Of a stretch of DNA of 64,000 bases, positions 7,607-16,977 are shown one piece after another (the stretch's first letter is position 1; every line of letters starts with the position of its first letter). Below the pieces are notes generated by a model. It worked only from the letters and a program-made list of their open reading frames with translations. It was not told where the DNA came from and did not search any database. This DNA is from Hyphomicrobium sp. GTDB taxonomy: Bacteria > Pseudomonadota > Alphaproteobacteria > Rhizobiales > Hyphomicrobiaceae. Both the position numbers and the translations under genes were made by a program. The stretch is from contig JASBTM010000017.1 in the NCBI GenBank assembly GCA_030148425.1, forward strand, positions 186,001-250,000, written 5' to 3'.

Positions 7607-9004
7607 CTATTCCGATGCCGCTCGGAGGCTTCGCGGTGAGCGGCCCGTCTCGGACGATTGCGTCAGTTGCTCGGCGAGCCGCGCGCACTGCGTGCGGATA
7701 TCGGGAATGCCGGTTATTTCCCAGAATGCACCGCGGGTCAGTGGTCCAATCGCAAATATATCTGTTGCGCGCTTCCCGTTCCGGTCGATAAGGGCCGACG
7801 CAGCATCGACATCGAGCCCCAGCCCCAGACGATCTGGGCGTGCAAGTCCTTGGTCGACGAGACTGCGAACGAGCGGGTTTTCTGCTTTCGAGACGTCGAT
7901 ACTGAAACCGGTGCAATCCGTAATGCCTTGGACATCGAGCGTTTCGATTTCGTGTTTGCCTCGTCGACGGTACTGAACTTCAATGCTGCCAGGCTTTTGG
8001 TCTCGCGGAGTGATCGAGACGATTTTCGAAGGAATGACGACGAGACGCCCACTTGCAACGAGATCGCCAATCGCTGCCGCAACTTTTGGGGCCATGCGGT
8101 GGCGCCGCACATCCCACCAGGGTCGGGCGTGCCGCACAAATCGCGATTGATCAGCAGGCGAAAGCGACTGCCAAAGCTCTTGCACGAAAGGGCGCAGCCC
8201 ATCGAGGACCGCGCGCCAATCCGATCCTTGTCCCTCGGCGTCTCTCACTCGCTCACGGAACCATTTAAGAAGCCTCGAAAGGCTCTGGCCAAAAGGAATC
8301 TCGCCTTTCGCGATTTCCGCGGCTTCGAAGGGTCGATGCGCTTGTGGCAGGAGCCCACGGCGCGAGATGGCGATGATCTTACCTTGATAGCCCGCGGCGA
8401 TAAGAGATTGCACATGATCTATCGTGGAAAGGCCGGTTCCGAGAAGCAGGATGTTTTCGGTGTCGCCGAGTATTTTGCGATCAATGCTGAGCCACGGGGT
8501 AAGAGTCGAGGATAAGCCCGATAGCGCCGGAGATTCGTAGCCCGTGGCGATGACGGCGACATCGCCAATGATCCGTCGAAAATTATCGAGCGTAACGCGG
8601 ATGCCGCTCGGAGTTCGGGATATTGCGACCGCCTCGCCGCGAATGTGCGTCAGCCGCGTTGTAGCGGCGCCATGCTCGTGCAATTGGCTCGTCAAATAAT
8701 TGCCGAACGCGAGCCGCGAGGCAAATCGGAAGCCGACGTCCTCGCTACCGTCATGTTTTCCGTCGTTCTCGCTAAGCCAGGCCGCGAAGTGATCCCGCAG
8801 ATCCGGATAGGCGCTCATGTTGGCGGCCCGAACATTCAGGAGATGAATCGGATGCGCCGATCCATAAGCGACACCCTTACCGAATGTATCAGAACGCTCA
8901 ATGAGGGTAACGTGCGTGGTCGTATCGGCGCGTAGAATTTGGATGGCGAGCAAGGTACCGCTCGCGCCGCCGCCCAAGATCAAGATGTTGCGTGCGCTCG
9001 CCAA
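7607..9004 (-). CDS. FAD/NAD(P)-binding oxidoreductase (YdhS-like)
   Basis: A 465-residue flavoprotein of the FAD-NAD(P)-binding type (YdhS-like). The N-terminus has the dinucleotide-binding ILGGGASGTLLAIQIL followed by ERSDTFGKGVAYGSAHPIHLLNVRA. A second nucleotide-binding stretch is LLGTGLSTIDHV. It is the last gene of the ssuD-ssuC-ssuB run, 21 bases after ssuB, so a role in sulfonate use is likely. It could serve as an electron-transfer or monooxygenase component, but the reaction is unknown. No SsuE-type NADPH:FMN reductase gene is present in the window, and whether this protein replaces it is only a guess. Confidence 0.8.
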   Translation of the reverse strand: MASARNILILGGGASGTLLAIQILRADTTTHVTLIERSDTFGKGVAYGSAHPIHLLNVRAANMSAYPDLRDHFAAWLSENDGKHDGSEDVGFRFASRLAFGNYLTSQLHEHGAATTRLTHIRGEAVAISRTPSGIRVTLDNFRRIIGDVAVIATGYESPALSGLSSTLTPWLSIDRKILGDTENILLLGTGLSTIDHVQSLIAAGYQGKIIAISRRGLLPQAHRPFEAAEIAKGEIPFGQSLSRLLKWFRERVRDAEGQGSDWRAVLDGLRPFVQELWQSLSPADQSRFVRHARPWWDVRRHRMAPKVAAAIGDLVASGRLVVIPSKIVSITPRDQKPGSIEVQYRRRGKHEIETLDVQGITDCTGFSIDVSKAENPLVRSLVDQGLARPDRLGLGLDVDAASALIDRNGKRATDIFAIGPLTRGAFWEITGIPDIRTQCARLAEQLTQSSETGRSPRSLRAASE

Positions 9005-9025
9005 GCGGATATTCCAATCTTCGGC

Positions 9026-9823
9026 TTAAACCTCGCGAAGGATACGTTCCTGAAGCGCAGCGAGATCGCGATCCGTGCGCTGGCGAGGCCGGTCTGCGGA
9101 AACATCAACATCAAACGCGACGCGGCCATCCCTCATGACGACGACTCTGTCGGCCAGTGCCACCGCTTCGGCGACGTCGTGCGTTATCAAAATCGTTGTG
9201 AAGCGCTCACGGAGCCAGAGCTTTTCGAGAAGCACGTGCATGTCTGCGCGTGTCAGTGCATCGAGTGCACCGAAGGGCTCATCGAGAAGCAGGACATTCG
9301 GTTCCCCAACGAGAACGCGGGCCAGGGCAACCCGCTGGCGTTGTCCGCCCGAAAGAACCGCCGGCCATTCGCCGTGACGCTCTGCGAGCCCCACGTCGCG
9401 GAGCGCTGTCATCGCCGCCTCGCGCCAGCCCGGCGTGCGTGCAATTCCGACGTTGCTCAAAACCGTCTGCCACGGCAGCAAACGTGCGTCCTGAAAGAGT
9501 AGCTTCACCGACTTCTGCAAGCCGCGCACGGGATTGCCGTCAATCGAGACTGTTCCGCTCGTCGGCTTGTCGAGGCCGACAATCAAGCGCATCAAACTCG
9601 ACTTGCCCACGCCTGAGCGGCCGACAATAGCGACGAACTGGCCAGCCGGAACGGTGAGGTTCAAATCGCGCAAGACCGCGCGCTCTCCGAAGGACAGATG
9701 GAGATGGTCGAGCGCAAGCTCCTTGCCTTTGGCGCGTACATTGCCGTCGGTCGAGGGGAGCCCCCGTCCAATACTTGTTTTCGCGACCGGTATGCGGTCA
9801 GCGCTGCTCAATCGTTTCAACAT
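9026..9823 (-). CDS. ssuB: Aliphatic sulfonate ABC transporter ATP-binding protein
   Basis: The cytoplasmic ATPase of a nitrate/sulfonate/taurine-class importer. Visible motifs are Walker A GRSGVGKSS (about residues 69-76), the Q-loop FQDARLLPW, signature LSGGQRQR, Walker B VLLLDEPFGALD and the switch histidine in ILITHDVAEA. The start at 9823 (ATG, 265 residues) avoids overlap with ssuC. An upstream in-frame start at 9904 would overlap it by 59 bases and add 27 non-conserved residues. Residues 1-33 before the ABC domain are longer than in E. coli SsuB and basic. Adjacent ssuC and ssuD fix the substrate class as sulfonates. Confidence 0.92.
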   Translation of the reverse strand: MLKRLSSADRIPVAKTSIGRGLPSTDGNVRAKGKELALDHLHLSFGERAVLRDLNLTVPAGQFVAIVGRSGVGKSSLMRLIVGLDKPTSGTVSIDGNPVRGLQKSVKLLFQDARLLPWQTVLSNVGIARTPGWREAAMTALRDVGLAERHGEWPAVLSGGQRQRVALARVLVGEPNVLLLDEPFGALDALTRADMHVLLEKLWLRERFTTILITHDVAEAVALADRVVVMRDGRVAFDVDVSADRPRQRTDRDLAALQERILREV

Positions 9824-9845
9824 GATCGAATGCCAGAGCCCGGTT

Positions 9846-10643
9846 TCAACGAGAGACGGAGCCGGCGTGATACGCCGGATGCCACGCAAGAACGCGGTTC
9901 TCAATCAGTTTTGTGGCGGTGTCTGCTGCCTTCCCGAGGATTGCATAGACGAGAATTCCTAAGACCACGACATCGGTCTGCAGAAACTCGCGTGCGTTCA
10001 TCGTCATGTAGCCAATGCCCGATGACGCAGAGATCGTCTCCGCAACGATAAGCGTCAGCCACATGATGCCGAGAGCATAACGAAGGCCGACCAGCACCGA
10101 GGGCATGGCGCCGGGAAGCAAGACGCGCCAGAAGATCGCGAATTTCCCCAAACCATTCACTTCGGCCATTTCGATAAGCCCGCGATCAATCGTGCGTATC
10201 CCGTGATAGGTATTGAGGTAGACGGGAAAGAGGGTGCCCACAGCGACGAGGAAAATCTTCGCGGTTTCGTCGATGCCAAACCAAAGGATCACCATGGGAA
10301 TGATCGCGAGATGGGGAACATTGCGCAGCATCTGAAGCCCGGAATCGAGCAGGAGTTCCGCGCGCCGCGAGACGCCCGTCAAAATGCCGAGAACGAATCC
10401 GAGGCCGCCCCCAATTGCGAGACCGATGATCGCGCGCTCGAAACTGATCAGGACATTGCGCCCGAGTTCACCGCTTTTGGCGCTCTCCCAAAACGCGACG
10501 GCGACCTGACTCGGCGCTGGAAGCGTTCGCGCTTCGATGAAGCCCGTGCGGGCGCCGAGTTCCCATATGAGCAAGAGCCCGACGGGCACGAACCATGGCG
10601 CAGCGCGTTCGACGGCGCTCCGAAATGAAAGCGACTGGCTCAT
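9846..10643 (-). CDS. ssuC: Aliphatic sulfonate ABC transporter permease
   Basis: The inner-membrane permease of the sulfonate importer, 265 residues with about six hydrophobic segments (for example [15 protein letters not shown] and [17 protein letters not shown]). The ABC-facing EAA loop lies in [20 protein letters not shown]. The start codon overlaps the ssuD stop by 4 bases (ATGA), which indicates translational coupling. Confidence 0.93.
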   Translation of the reverse strand: MSQSLSFRSAVERAAPWFVPVGLLLIWELGARTGFIEARTLPAPSQVAVAFWESAKSGELGRNVLISFERAIIGLAIGGGLGFVLGILTGVSRRAELLLDSGLQMLRNVPHLAIIPMVILWFGIDETAKIFLVAVGTLFPVYLNTYHGIRTIDRGLIEMAEVNGLGKFAIFWRVLLPGAMPSVLVGLRYALGIMWLTLIVAETISASSGIGYMTMNAREFLQTDVVVLGILVYAILGKAADTATKLIENRVLAWHPAYHAGSVSR

Positions 10644-11812
10644 GATTGCCCTCGCTGGCGTTCCGCCGGAGCGAAATCGTTAGCGACTGTTTCTCCGATT
10701 GGGCCGCCCCTTCTGAAGCGGATGCCGGGCGTATTCTGCGCGAGAGGAAGCAACGGAAAGACAAGCTCGGCGAAGCGATAGGCTTCCTCCAAATGCGGGT
10801 AGCCGGAGAAGATGAAGGTATCTATGCCGATACGCATATATTCCCTGATGCGCTCGGCGACTGTTTCCGCGTCGCCGACGAGGGCCGTTCCGGCACCCCC
10901 GCGCACGAGACCGACACCAGCCCAGAGATTCGGGCTGATTTCGAGCTTGTCGCGGCGACCGCCGTGAAGTGCCAGCATGCGCTTCTGACCGACGGAATCC
11001 ATGCGCTCGAAGGTCTTCTGCGCCGACGCGAGCGTAGCATCGTCGAGGTGTTTCAGAAGTTCGTCGGCGGCGTGCCAGGCTTCCTCATTCGTCTCGCGAA
11101 CGATGACGTGCAGACGAATGCCGAACGTGAAGCTCCGGCCGCGCGCATTGGCAACTTTCTGTGCCGCTTCGAGCTTTTTCGCGACTTCGCCCGGCGGTTC
11201 ACCCCAAGTGAGATATTTGTCGATGGTCTCGGCGGCAACAGCGATGCCCGCGTCGGATGATCCCCCAAAGTAGAGGGGCGGGTGCGGCTTTTGCAGCGGC
11301 GGAAACAGCAGCCGCCCATCTTCTATTTTTATATGACGACCTTCATAGTCGACGCGGCCTCCTGCCAGAAGCGCCTTATAGACGTCGAGAAATTCCTTCG
11401 TGACCGCATAGCGTTCGTCATGCGCCAGAAAGATGCCATCGCCTTTGTTCTCGACCGGATCGCCGCCAGTCACGACATTGATCATCAGTCGCCCGTCGGA
11501 AATTCGGTCGAGTGTCGCGGTCATTCGCGCCGCAACCGCAGGTGACAACAGCCCGGGACGAACAGCCACCAGAAAACGAAGATCCCGAGTTTGCGGCAAC
11601 AGAGCGGACGCAATCACCCACGAATCTTCGCAGCTTCGGCCCGTCGGCAGCAATACGCCGTAGTAGCCGAGCTTGTCGGAGGCTTCCGCAACCTGGCGAA
11701 GATAACTGAGATCTACGTCCCGCCCGCCGATTGAGGATCCGAGATACCTCCCGTCTCCATGCGTCGGCAGAAACCAAAGAACGTTTGCGGTTGTTGCAGG
11801 CGCAATTTTCAC
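10640..11812 (-). CDS. ssuD: FMNH2-dependent alkanesulfonate monooxygenase
   Basis: It cleaves C1-C14 alkanesulfonates to aldehydes and sulfite using FMNH2 and O2. It has the bacterial-luciferase-like TIM barrel. Landmarks are [16 protein letters not shown] at the start, [35 protein letters not shown] and [11 protein letters not shown]. The GTG at 11812 was chosen because homology begins at [14 protein letters not shown], giving 390 residues against 381 in E. coli. A GTG at 11944 would add 44 Arg/Ala-rich residues with no family counterpart. The gene is divergent from ssuA across about 257 bases, which must contain both promoters. Confidence 0.93.
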   Translation of the reverse strand: MKIAPATTANVLWFLPTHGDGRYLGSSIGGRDVDLSYLRQVAEASDKLGYYGVLLPTGRSCEDSWVIASALLPQTRDLRFLVAVRPGLLSPAVAARMTATLDRISDGRLMINVVTGGDPVENKGDGIFLAHDERYAVTKEFLDVYKALLAGGRVDYEGRHIKIEDGRLLFPPLQKPHPPLYFGGSSDAGIAVAAETIDKYLTWGEPPGEVAKKLEAAQKVANARGRSFTFGIRLHVIVRETNEEAWHAADELLKHLDDATLASAQKTFERMDSVGQKRMLALHGGRRDKLEISPNLWAGVGLVRGGAGTALVGDAETVAERIREYMRIGIDTFIFSGYPHLEEAYRFAELVFPLLPLAQNTPGIRFRRGGPIGETVANDFAPAERQRGQS

Positions 11813-12069
11813 GGACAGGATATTCCCAATGATGCTCGTACTCGCCGCTATCGGCAGTCGACGTCGGATACGCCAAGCAGTTTGCCCGCCGCGCGTCGCG
11901 TGGGCCGCTGATGTCCGCAATGCTGGACGAACGGCTGCTCCCACACAAACAAGAAAAACCGATTAGCTTTTCTGTTTTTGATATTGGTCTTCCCCTGGGA
12001 CCGCGCCGATTACTGAGGTGCTCTGCGGGATTGCAAGCAGTTCGAGCATCAAACCTAAAGGCTTCGTCC

Positions 12070-13047
12070 ATGGATCGTCGTCGTTTTGTCGAGCGCGGGC
12101 TCGCCCTCGGAATTTTGTTGATCGCTACTGCCGGCGTTGCTGCAGCGGCCGACGGCCCTGCCACCGTGCGCATCGGCTTTCAAAAATCGTCGACGCTTAT
12201 AAATATTCTCAAGGCGAACGGTCAGCTCGAGAAAGATCTTGCTGGTCTCGGCGTCTCGGTGAAATGGTCGGAATTCTCGAGCGGCTTACCGCTGCTTGAA
12301 GCGCTGAACGTCGGAGCCATCGACCTATCCGGCGACGTCGCCGATACTGTACCCATTTTTGCGCAGGCAGCCGGAGCCAAGCTCACTTATGTTGCCGCCG
12401 AGGCGCCGTCTCCCACAGCTCAAGCACTTCTCGTTCCGGAAAGCTCGTCTATTCGTTCGATCGCCGACCTTAAGGGCAAGAAGGTCGCGGTCACCAAGGC
12501 GGCCGGGAGTCATTATCTTCTGATCGCCGCTCTGTCTCAGGCCGGACTGACGTTCAAAGATATTCAGCCGGCTTATTTGACACCGGCTGACGGCCGCGCG
12601 GCCTTCGAGAAAGGCGCTGTCGACGCTTGGGTCACTTGGGATCCTTTTGTCGCCGCCGTGCAGAAACAATCCGCCGTGCGCGTTCTGGCCGACGGGACGG
12701 GAATCGCGAACTATCAGCGCTACTATCTCGCCTCTTCGAGTTTTGCGGCTTCACGGCCGGATGTGCTGAAGCTCGTCTTCGCGAAGCTCAAGGAAACCGG
12801 CGAGTGGGTGAAGAAGAATCCCGAGGCGGCTGCTCAAATCCTAGCTCCTGCGTGGGGATTGGATGCCGCGGTTGTTTCGCTCGCAAATAGTCGCCGTAGC
12901 TATATTGTTCGCCCGATAACGCCGGACAACATTGCCGACGAACAAAAGATCGCCGATGCATTCTTCAGTGTTGGCGCATTGCCAAAGCCAATCAACATTG
13001 GCGATGCGCAGAGCTGGTCTCCTGACAAGCAGGCATCCACCCAATAA
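12070..13047 (+). CDS. ssuA: Aliphatic sulfonate-binding protein
   Basis: The periplasmic receptor of the sulfonate importer, 325 residues. A signal peptide (MDRRRFVERGLALGILLIA, cleavage near AAAA at residues 24-27) precedes TVRIGFQKSSTLINILKANG, the usual SsuA opening. YVAAEAPSPTAQALLVP, DLKGKKVAVTKAAGSHYLL and GAVDAWVTWDPFVAAVQ are also family stretches. AAAGG lies 9 bases before the ATG at 12070, which decides this start over longer ones. It is transcribed away from ssuDCB and followed by a classical terminator. Confidence 0.92.
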   Translation: MDRRRFVERGLALGILLIATAGVAAAADGPATVRIGFQKSSTLINILKANGQLEKDLAGLGVSVKWSEFSSGLPLLEALNVGAIDLSGDVADTVPIFAQAAGAKLTYVAAEAPSPTAQALLVPESSSIRSIADLKGKKVAVTKAAGSHYLLIAALSQAGLTFKDIQPAYLTPADGRAAFEKGAVDAWVTWDPFVAAVQKQSAVRVLADGTGIANYQRYYLASSSFAASRPDVLKLVFAKLKETGEWVKKNPEAAAQILAPAWGLDAAVVSLANSRRSYIVRPITPDNIADEQKIADAFFSVGALPKPINIGDAQSWSPDKQASTQ

Positions 13048-13071
13048 AAAATACGGGATAGCCGAAACGGA

Positions 13072-13100
13072 AGAGCTCGGCCGCAAGCCGAGCTCTTTTT
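13072..13100 (+). terminator. Rho-independent terminator of ssuA
   Basis: The 9-bp perfect stem AGAGCTCGG (13072-13080) / CCGAGCTCT (13088-13096) has a 7-base loop and runs into a T-tract (13096-13100). It is 25 bases after the ssuA stop and polar for the plus strand. Confidence 0.9.
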
Positions 13101-13128
13101 CGTGGCATGCATACCTCAAGTGCGACCG

Positions 13129-14481
13129 TTACGCCTGAGTATCCCCTCCATGCCAACGCGCATGATGGTGGGCGTGCGTCGGAAGGTAAGCGCCGGGTTT
13201 GAAGAGCGCATCGTAGTATTCGGTGTCGATATGATGGGCTTGAAGGTACATCAGGATATAAACCGACGGTATCGTCGCCGGAAATTTGCCGAACGTATCG
13301 TACATGTATTGCGCTTGCAGAGCGATGAGACGCTTGAAACGCTCATCATGGAGCTGAGCGCTTGCCCGCACCGTGGGGCTGTCTTTCCAAGGACCCGGCG
13401 TTTCCGGATTGAAGGGGCCGCCGGGGCCGAATTTACGTGCGACAAGCGCTTCGACCGCTTCGCGTAGATCCTTGTAGTGGGGTGGCGTGAATGCCGTGAA
13501 AACGCCTTCAAGCCCTGTCGGATTTGGCTGCGGCCATCTCGGATCAGCATCGTAACGGAAGCCCAATCCCGGGACGTCAGGATCGCCGCTGGCGCCGAGG
13601 ACCGTGAGGCGGTCGATCCCATCGTAGATCCATCCACCGAGACCAAGCGCTTGCAACAGCAATTGGCCCGCAAATGGCCCAATCGCTAGCTCCGCCGAAA
13701 GCTCTGCCAACGAATATTGATCTAGAAATGAAAGCGGATAGGGATTCTCGACATCGACGATGTCTTTGAACTCCTCGATCCCAGGAATCTTTCGCTTGTT
13801 GATATCGTCGTAGATCGTAAAGCCATTCTGCGCATAGAACGCGATATTGAGCAGGACGTGCTGCGCCAGATCTCCGACAGGAAATACCAACAGCGAACCG
13901 GGCCCGTTGCCGACCCACGTGTTGTGGCCTTCCATATATGGCTCGCGGTTCGGGATATAAATGCGCTTATCCGAAAGCTTGCGGATCTGTGATTTATGAG
14001 CCGCGAGAAGATGCTCTAGATCGAGGCTCCCCTCCGCGTCCCGATCGACAGGAACGGGTGTATCTCGTGTTTCAAAAATATAGGTTCCGCTATCGTCAGT
14101 GAAGAACACCTCAGCTGTGTGAAAACCTGCTGCCGATGGAAACGTCCGTCCTCCAGCGGCACCCGGATAATTCGAGAGGTGAGGCACATAACGTTCGTGC
14201 CGCGTAACGCTCTCGTGCCAGCCCGTTTTTCCAGCGACTGTTGTGACGAGCAGCAGCCGTTCGAGTTCAGATAATGGTTCCGGCTTGAATCGAGATTTGT
14301 ACTTCAGGGTACCATCAGGAATTTCGGCTCCACGAAAAAAGCGGCGCGAACGCCGCTGAAAGATGGCTTCAGTCAATGGATAGCGGACGAGTTCTTTCAA
14401 CGCGTCGCGTTCGGCTGGAGAAAGCGACAATCGATCGTCGCTTGTCTTCGTTTCTGATTGCCCAGAGCTCGATTCACTCAT
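13129..14481 (-). CDS. Nitroreductase-like (SagB-related) protein
   Basis: A 450-residue protein with features of the nitroreductase/SagB fold. The FMN-contact motif RRSRRFFRG is near residue 43. LSNYPGAAGGRTFPSAAGFH corresponds to the conserved SAGGxxP loop of SagB-type enzymes, and AIGPFAGQLLLQALGLGGW to the late FMN-binding helix. It is about twice the length of a simple nitroreductase, with a middle insertion and a histidine-rich C-terminus (THAHHHARWHGG). It has no signal peptide. It ends the four-gene run that begins with a DapA-like lyase. A flavin-dependent redox role is inferred; the substrate is unknown. Confidence 0.65.
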   Translation of the reverse strand: MSESSSGQSETKTSDDRLSLSPAERDALKELVRYPLTEAIFQRRSRRFFRGAEIPDGTLKYKSRFKPEPLSELERLLLVTTVAGKTGWHESVTRHERYVPHLSNYPGAAGGRTFPSAAGFHTAEVFFTDDSGTYIFETRDTPVPVDRDAEGSLDLEHLLAAHKSQIRKLSDKRIYIPNREPYMEGHNTWVGNGPGSLLVFPVGDLAQHVLLNIAFYAQNGFTIYDDINKRKIPGIEEFKDIVDVENPYPLSFLDQYSLAELSAELAIGPFAGQLLLQALGLGGWIYDGIDRLTVLGASGDPDVPGLGFRYDADPRWPQPNPTGLEGVFTAFTPPHYKDLREAVEALVARKFGPGGPFNPETPGPWKDSPTVRASAQLHDERFKRLIALQAQYMYDTFGKFPATIPSVYILMYLQAHHIDTEYYDALFKPGAYLPTHAHHHARWHGGDTQA

Positions 14482-14573
14482 GCGGTTAAATCCCGGTGCT
14501 GCGTTACGAAATCCACACCTTCAATGCTTGCATAAGAAAAATGGCCTCGCCACCGCCTTCTGGCTGCGAGCGG

Positions 14574-15449
14574 TCACTTCAACGAGACGGTTTGTGCAGA
14601 TTCGGGCTGTGAAGGTTTCCAAATCGGGAAGGTCAGTCGCGCCCAGACATGGGTATCGTTTCTCGAATAGTTGGTGGCTCCGCCTTGATCGACCGCACGG
14701 GTCGCTTCGAGCAGAAGCTTCGAGCCGCCGAAATCGTATCCGACCATGCCGCCGATGCCGATGATGTGGCCTTCGCCGACTGCCGCATTGGTAACGGTTT
14801 GTTCGAGATCCCATGCGCCGTAGCCGACGACGCCGAACTGCCATTTCCCGAAGGCGTGAGCGACGGTCCAGTCGACGTTGAAATAGTTAGGCTGTCTCCT
14901 GTTGACATCGTCCGCAGTGGTGACGCCCAAGATCGTGTTCGCGGAGATGATCCAGCCATCCTTCAAGTAACTGAATGCGACGCGGGTTTCCGCGGCCCAG
15001 CCGCTCGTTTGTCCCGGCGTCGTAAAGGCGACATCACTGTCGAATGGAAAATAGATGCCTTCGCCGACGGAGACAAAGAAGCCCTGGCCCAGATTCCACG
15101 ATAGACTTATCGGAATGAGAAGCGGGCTAAAAATGCCTGATCTGATCGTCGATGTTGCTTTATTCTCAACTTGGAGGCCTTCGAGGATCAAAACGGCGGA
15201 GTAGGTTGCACCAAGGAAATTCGCGCCGGTCGACCAAGTGAAGGCCGGAACGTCCGCTGTGATGGTCTTGTCGGGCCCGTCACCATAATGCGTGAGATTC
15301 GAGACGTAGATTCCCGGCGCCAACGATGCTCCCAGAGGTACGCCCATCGTCACGCCGGGCGGCGTCCATGAAACCGCAGCCGCCGGAACGGCGGAGCCAG
15401 AAAGAACCGCGAGAGCGAGCGCTCCGAGCAGAGATCGGTTTGTCGTCAT
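14574..15449 (-). CDS. MetA/SphA-like outer-membrane transport protein
   Basis: This is a 291-residue beta-barrel of the 'MetA-pathway of phenol degradation' group. Members are found beside degradation genes for hydrophobic compounds and are thought to pass them through the outer membrane. A signal peptide (MTTNRSLLGALALAVLSGSA, cleavage after VPAAA) is followed by Gly/aromatic-rich alternating strands and the typical PGIYVSNLTHYG opening. The ATG at 15449 has GGGGGAC at a good distance, which decides it against an earlier TTG/GTG start. The neighbours suggest uptake of an organic substrate handled by the DapA-like lyase and nitroreductase-like protein. Confidence 0.78.
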   Translation of the reverse strand: MTTNRSLLGALALAVLSGSAVPAAAVSWTPPGVTMGVPLGASLAPGIYVSNLTHYGDGPDKTITADVPAFTWSTGANFLGATYSAVLILEGLQVENKATSTIRSGIFSPLLIPISLSWNLGQGFFVSVGEGIYFPFDSDVAFTTPGQTSGWAAETRVAFSYLKDGWIISANTILGVTTADDVNRRQPNYFNVDWTVAHAFGKWQFGVVGYGAWDLEQTVTNAAVGEGHIIGIGGMVGYDFGGSKLLLEATRAVDQGGATNYSRNDTHVWARLTFPIWKPSQPESAQTVSLK

Positions 15450-15536
15450 TAGTGTCCCCCTTAAACAACGTTGCAAAGGCCCCCCACGGGCAGATTGCAG
15501 ATCTTCAATGTTTCATTGACTGGTGGAGTGCGAAGG

Positions 15537-15971
15537 TCATTGCCGGTAGTCGGTGTTCTTGTAGAAATAGGCGAGTGCGGCTTCAGCGACCTCTTGGTCT
15601 TGCACGGCCGTCCCGGAGCTGATGCCAATTCCGCCAACGATTTCCCCGCTGACGAAGACGGGAAGCCCTCCCCCAATAATTGAGAAGCGACCGCCGTTCG
15701 TGATGTGAATGCCGAATGTTGGCTGTCCTGGAACGCAAAGTTGATTATAGACGTGCGTACCTTTGCGTGCGACGGCCGCCGTGAATGCTTTATCGACGGC
15801 GATAGATATGCTGCTGACCTTGCCGCCATCCATGCGTTTGAAATCGATGAGATGACCGGACTCGTCGGTCACCGCGATGCACATGGGTATGCCGATATCC
15901 TTGGAAGCCCCGATTGCCCCATCGATAAGAACTGCGGCGTCGGCAAGAGAAAGCCTTCGAACTTCAAGCAT
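15537..15971 (-). CDS. GlcG/HbpS-like heme-binding-family protein
   Basis: A 144-residue protein of the GlcG/HbpS family (DUF336). The family core is visible: MCIAVTDESGHLIDFKRMDG, AVDKAFTAAVARKGT and GGLPVFVSGEIVGGIGISSG. HbpS members bind heme or cobalamin, and GlcG-like ones accompany glycolate and other catabolic genes; the role here is unknown. The ATG at 15971 overlaps the stop of the upstream DapA-like gene by 8 bases, so the two are probably co-translated and may act on the same pathway. Confidence 0.82.
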   Translation of the reverse strand: MLEVRRLSLADAAVLIDGAIGASKDIGIPMCIAVTDESGHLIDFKRMDGGKVSSISIAVDKAFTAAVARKGTHVYNQLCVPGQPTFGIHITNGGRFSIIGGGLPVFVSGEIVGGIGISSGTAVQDQEVAEAALAYFYKNTDYRQ

Positions 15972-16977
15972 GCACAAGACCTTTAAGCGGAGCGAAATGA
16001 GCAGAAAGGAACGCGTGGAGTTCCTCTAGATGTGCGCCATGCACGGGGGCGTAAGGCGGGTAAGGCGCCCCCACGGGAACGCCGAGATAGTCGGCCGATG
16101 CCTTCATCACTGCTGCGAGCCCGTAGGACATCCACCGAGATGGATAGGTCGCGAAGATCTGCTGCAGCTTCGTCGCGAGAGTGAGATCGCCACGCTCGTA
16201 GGCGTCGATGATTAAGTTTGCGATCTCGGACGCCGGAGGCGGTAGCGTGCCCCCCGAGCCGCCGAGCTGCAACGTGATCAACAGCATCTGCATGGTCGTG
16301 AAATAGCGCGCGAGGCCGGCGTGCTCGATTTCAGTGATCAGCCGCGAGACGCGCGCGAGATCGCGGGAGCTCTCTTTGATGAATTTTATGGACTCGAGTT
16401 TGGCCAGTTCAACCGTTGCCGGTATCGAGACGTCGGCGCCCGGACCAGCGTTCAGGTACAAAACGATCGGCAGTGATGTTTCGCTTCCAACCAGTTCGAA
16501 GTAGCGGACGAGTTCGGCTGTCGACGGAATGCCGCCGGTCGGCTTTTGTGGTGCGAGAAGTTGCACAGCCTTAGCGCCATGCTTTTCCGCAAAATGCGCG
16601 AGTTCTATTGCGACCTTATAAGACGGATGCGAGATGCCGACCGCGACGGGAATGCGGCCGTCGACAGCATCGATGGTTGCCCGGATAAGATCGAGACGTT
16701 CCTGGAAAGGAAGAAATTGGTATTCCTGCGCCTCAACGCCGGCTGCGATAATAAAAGCGGGCTTGCTTCGCTCTACGACGACATCGACGCCTTTCTTCAA
16801 AGCGGCATTATCGACTTTTAATTCTGTGGTGAATGGCGTCAGCGGTGGAACGAGTATTCCCGGCCAACGAACGTCCAATTCTGGCATTCCGGTCTTTAAC
16901 CCCAACGCAATCAAATCGCGCACGAACTGCGGCGACTCCCCAGTGCCGCGAATAACATCCTGCGATCTTTTATTCAA
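15964..16977 (-). CDS. Dihydrodipicolinate synthase/N-acetylneuraminate lyase family protein
   Basis: A class I aldolase/lyase with a DapA-type TIM barrel. GILVPPLTPFT opens the barrel, and the Schiff-base lysine lies in SIKFIKESSRD. The second conserved landmark YLNAGPGADVSIP takes the place of the usual YNxP(x)RTG. That divergence, and the extra N-terminal 35 residues, argue against DapA itself and for a catabolic aldolase such as those acting on hydroxybenzylidene-pyruvates or 2-keto acids. The start at 16977 is a TTG preceded by GTAGAG; an ATG at 16887 is an alternative. It begins the four-gene minus-strand operon and is divergent from the MFS/monooxygenase operon. Confidence 0.8.
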   Translation of the reverse strand: MNKRSQDVIRGTGESPQFVRDLIALGLKTGMPELDVRWPGILVPPLTPFTTELKVDNAALKKGVDVVVERSKPAFIIAAGVEAQEYQFLPFQERLDLIRATIDAVDGRIPVAVGISHPSYKVAIELAHFAEKHGAKAVQLLAPQKPTGGIPSTAELVRYFELVGSETSLPIVLYLNAGPGADVSIPATVELAKLESIKFIKESSRDLARVSRLITEIEHAGLARYFTTMQMLLITLQLGGSGGTLPPPASEIANLIIDAYERGDLTLATKLQQIFATYPSRWMSYGLAAVMKASADYLGVPVGAPYPPYAPVHGAHLEELHAFLSAHFAPLKGLVHA

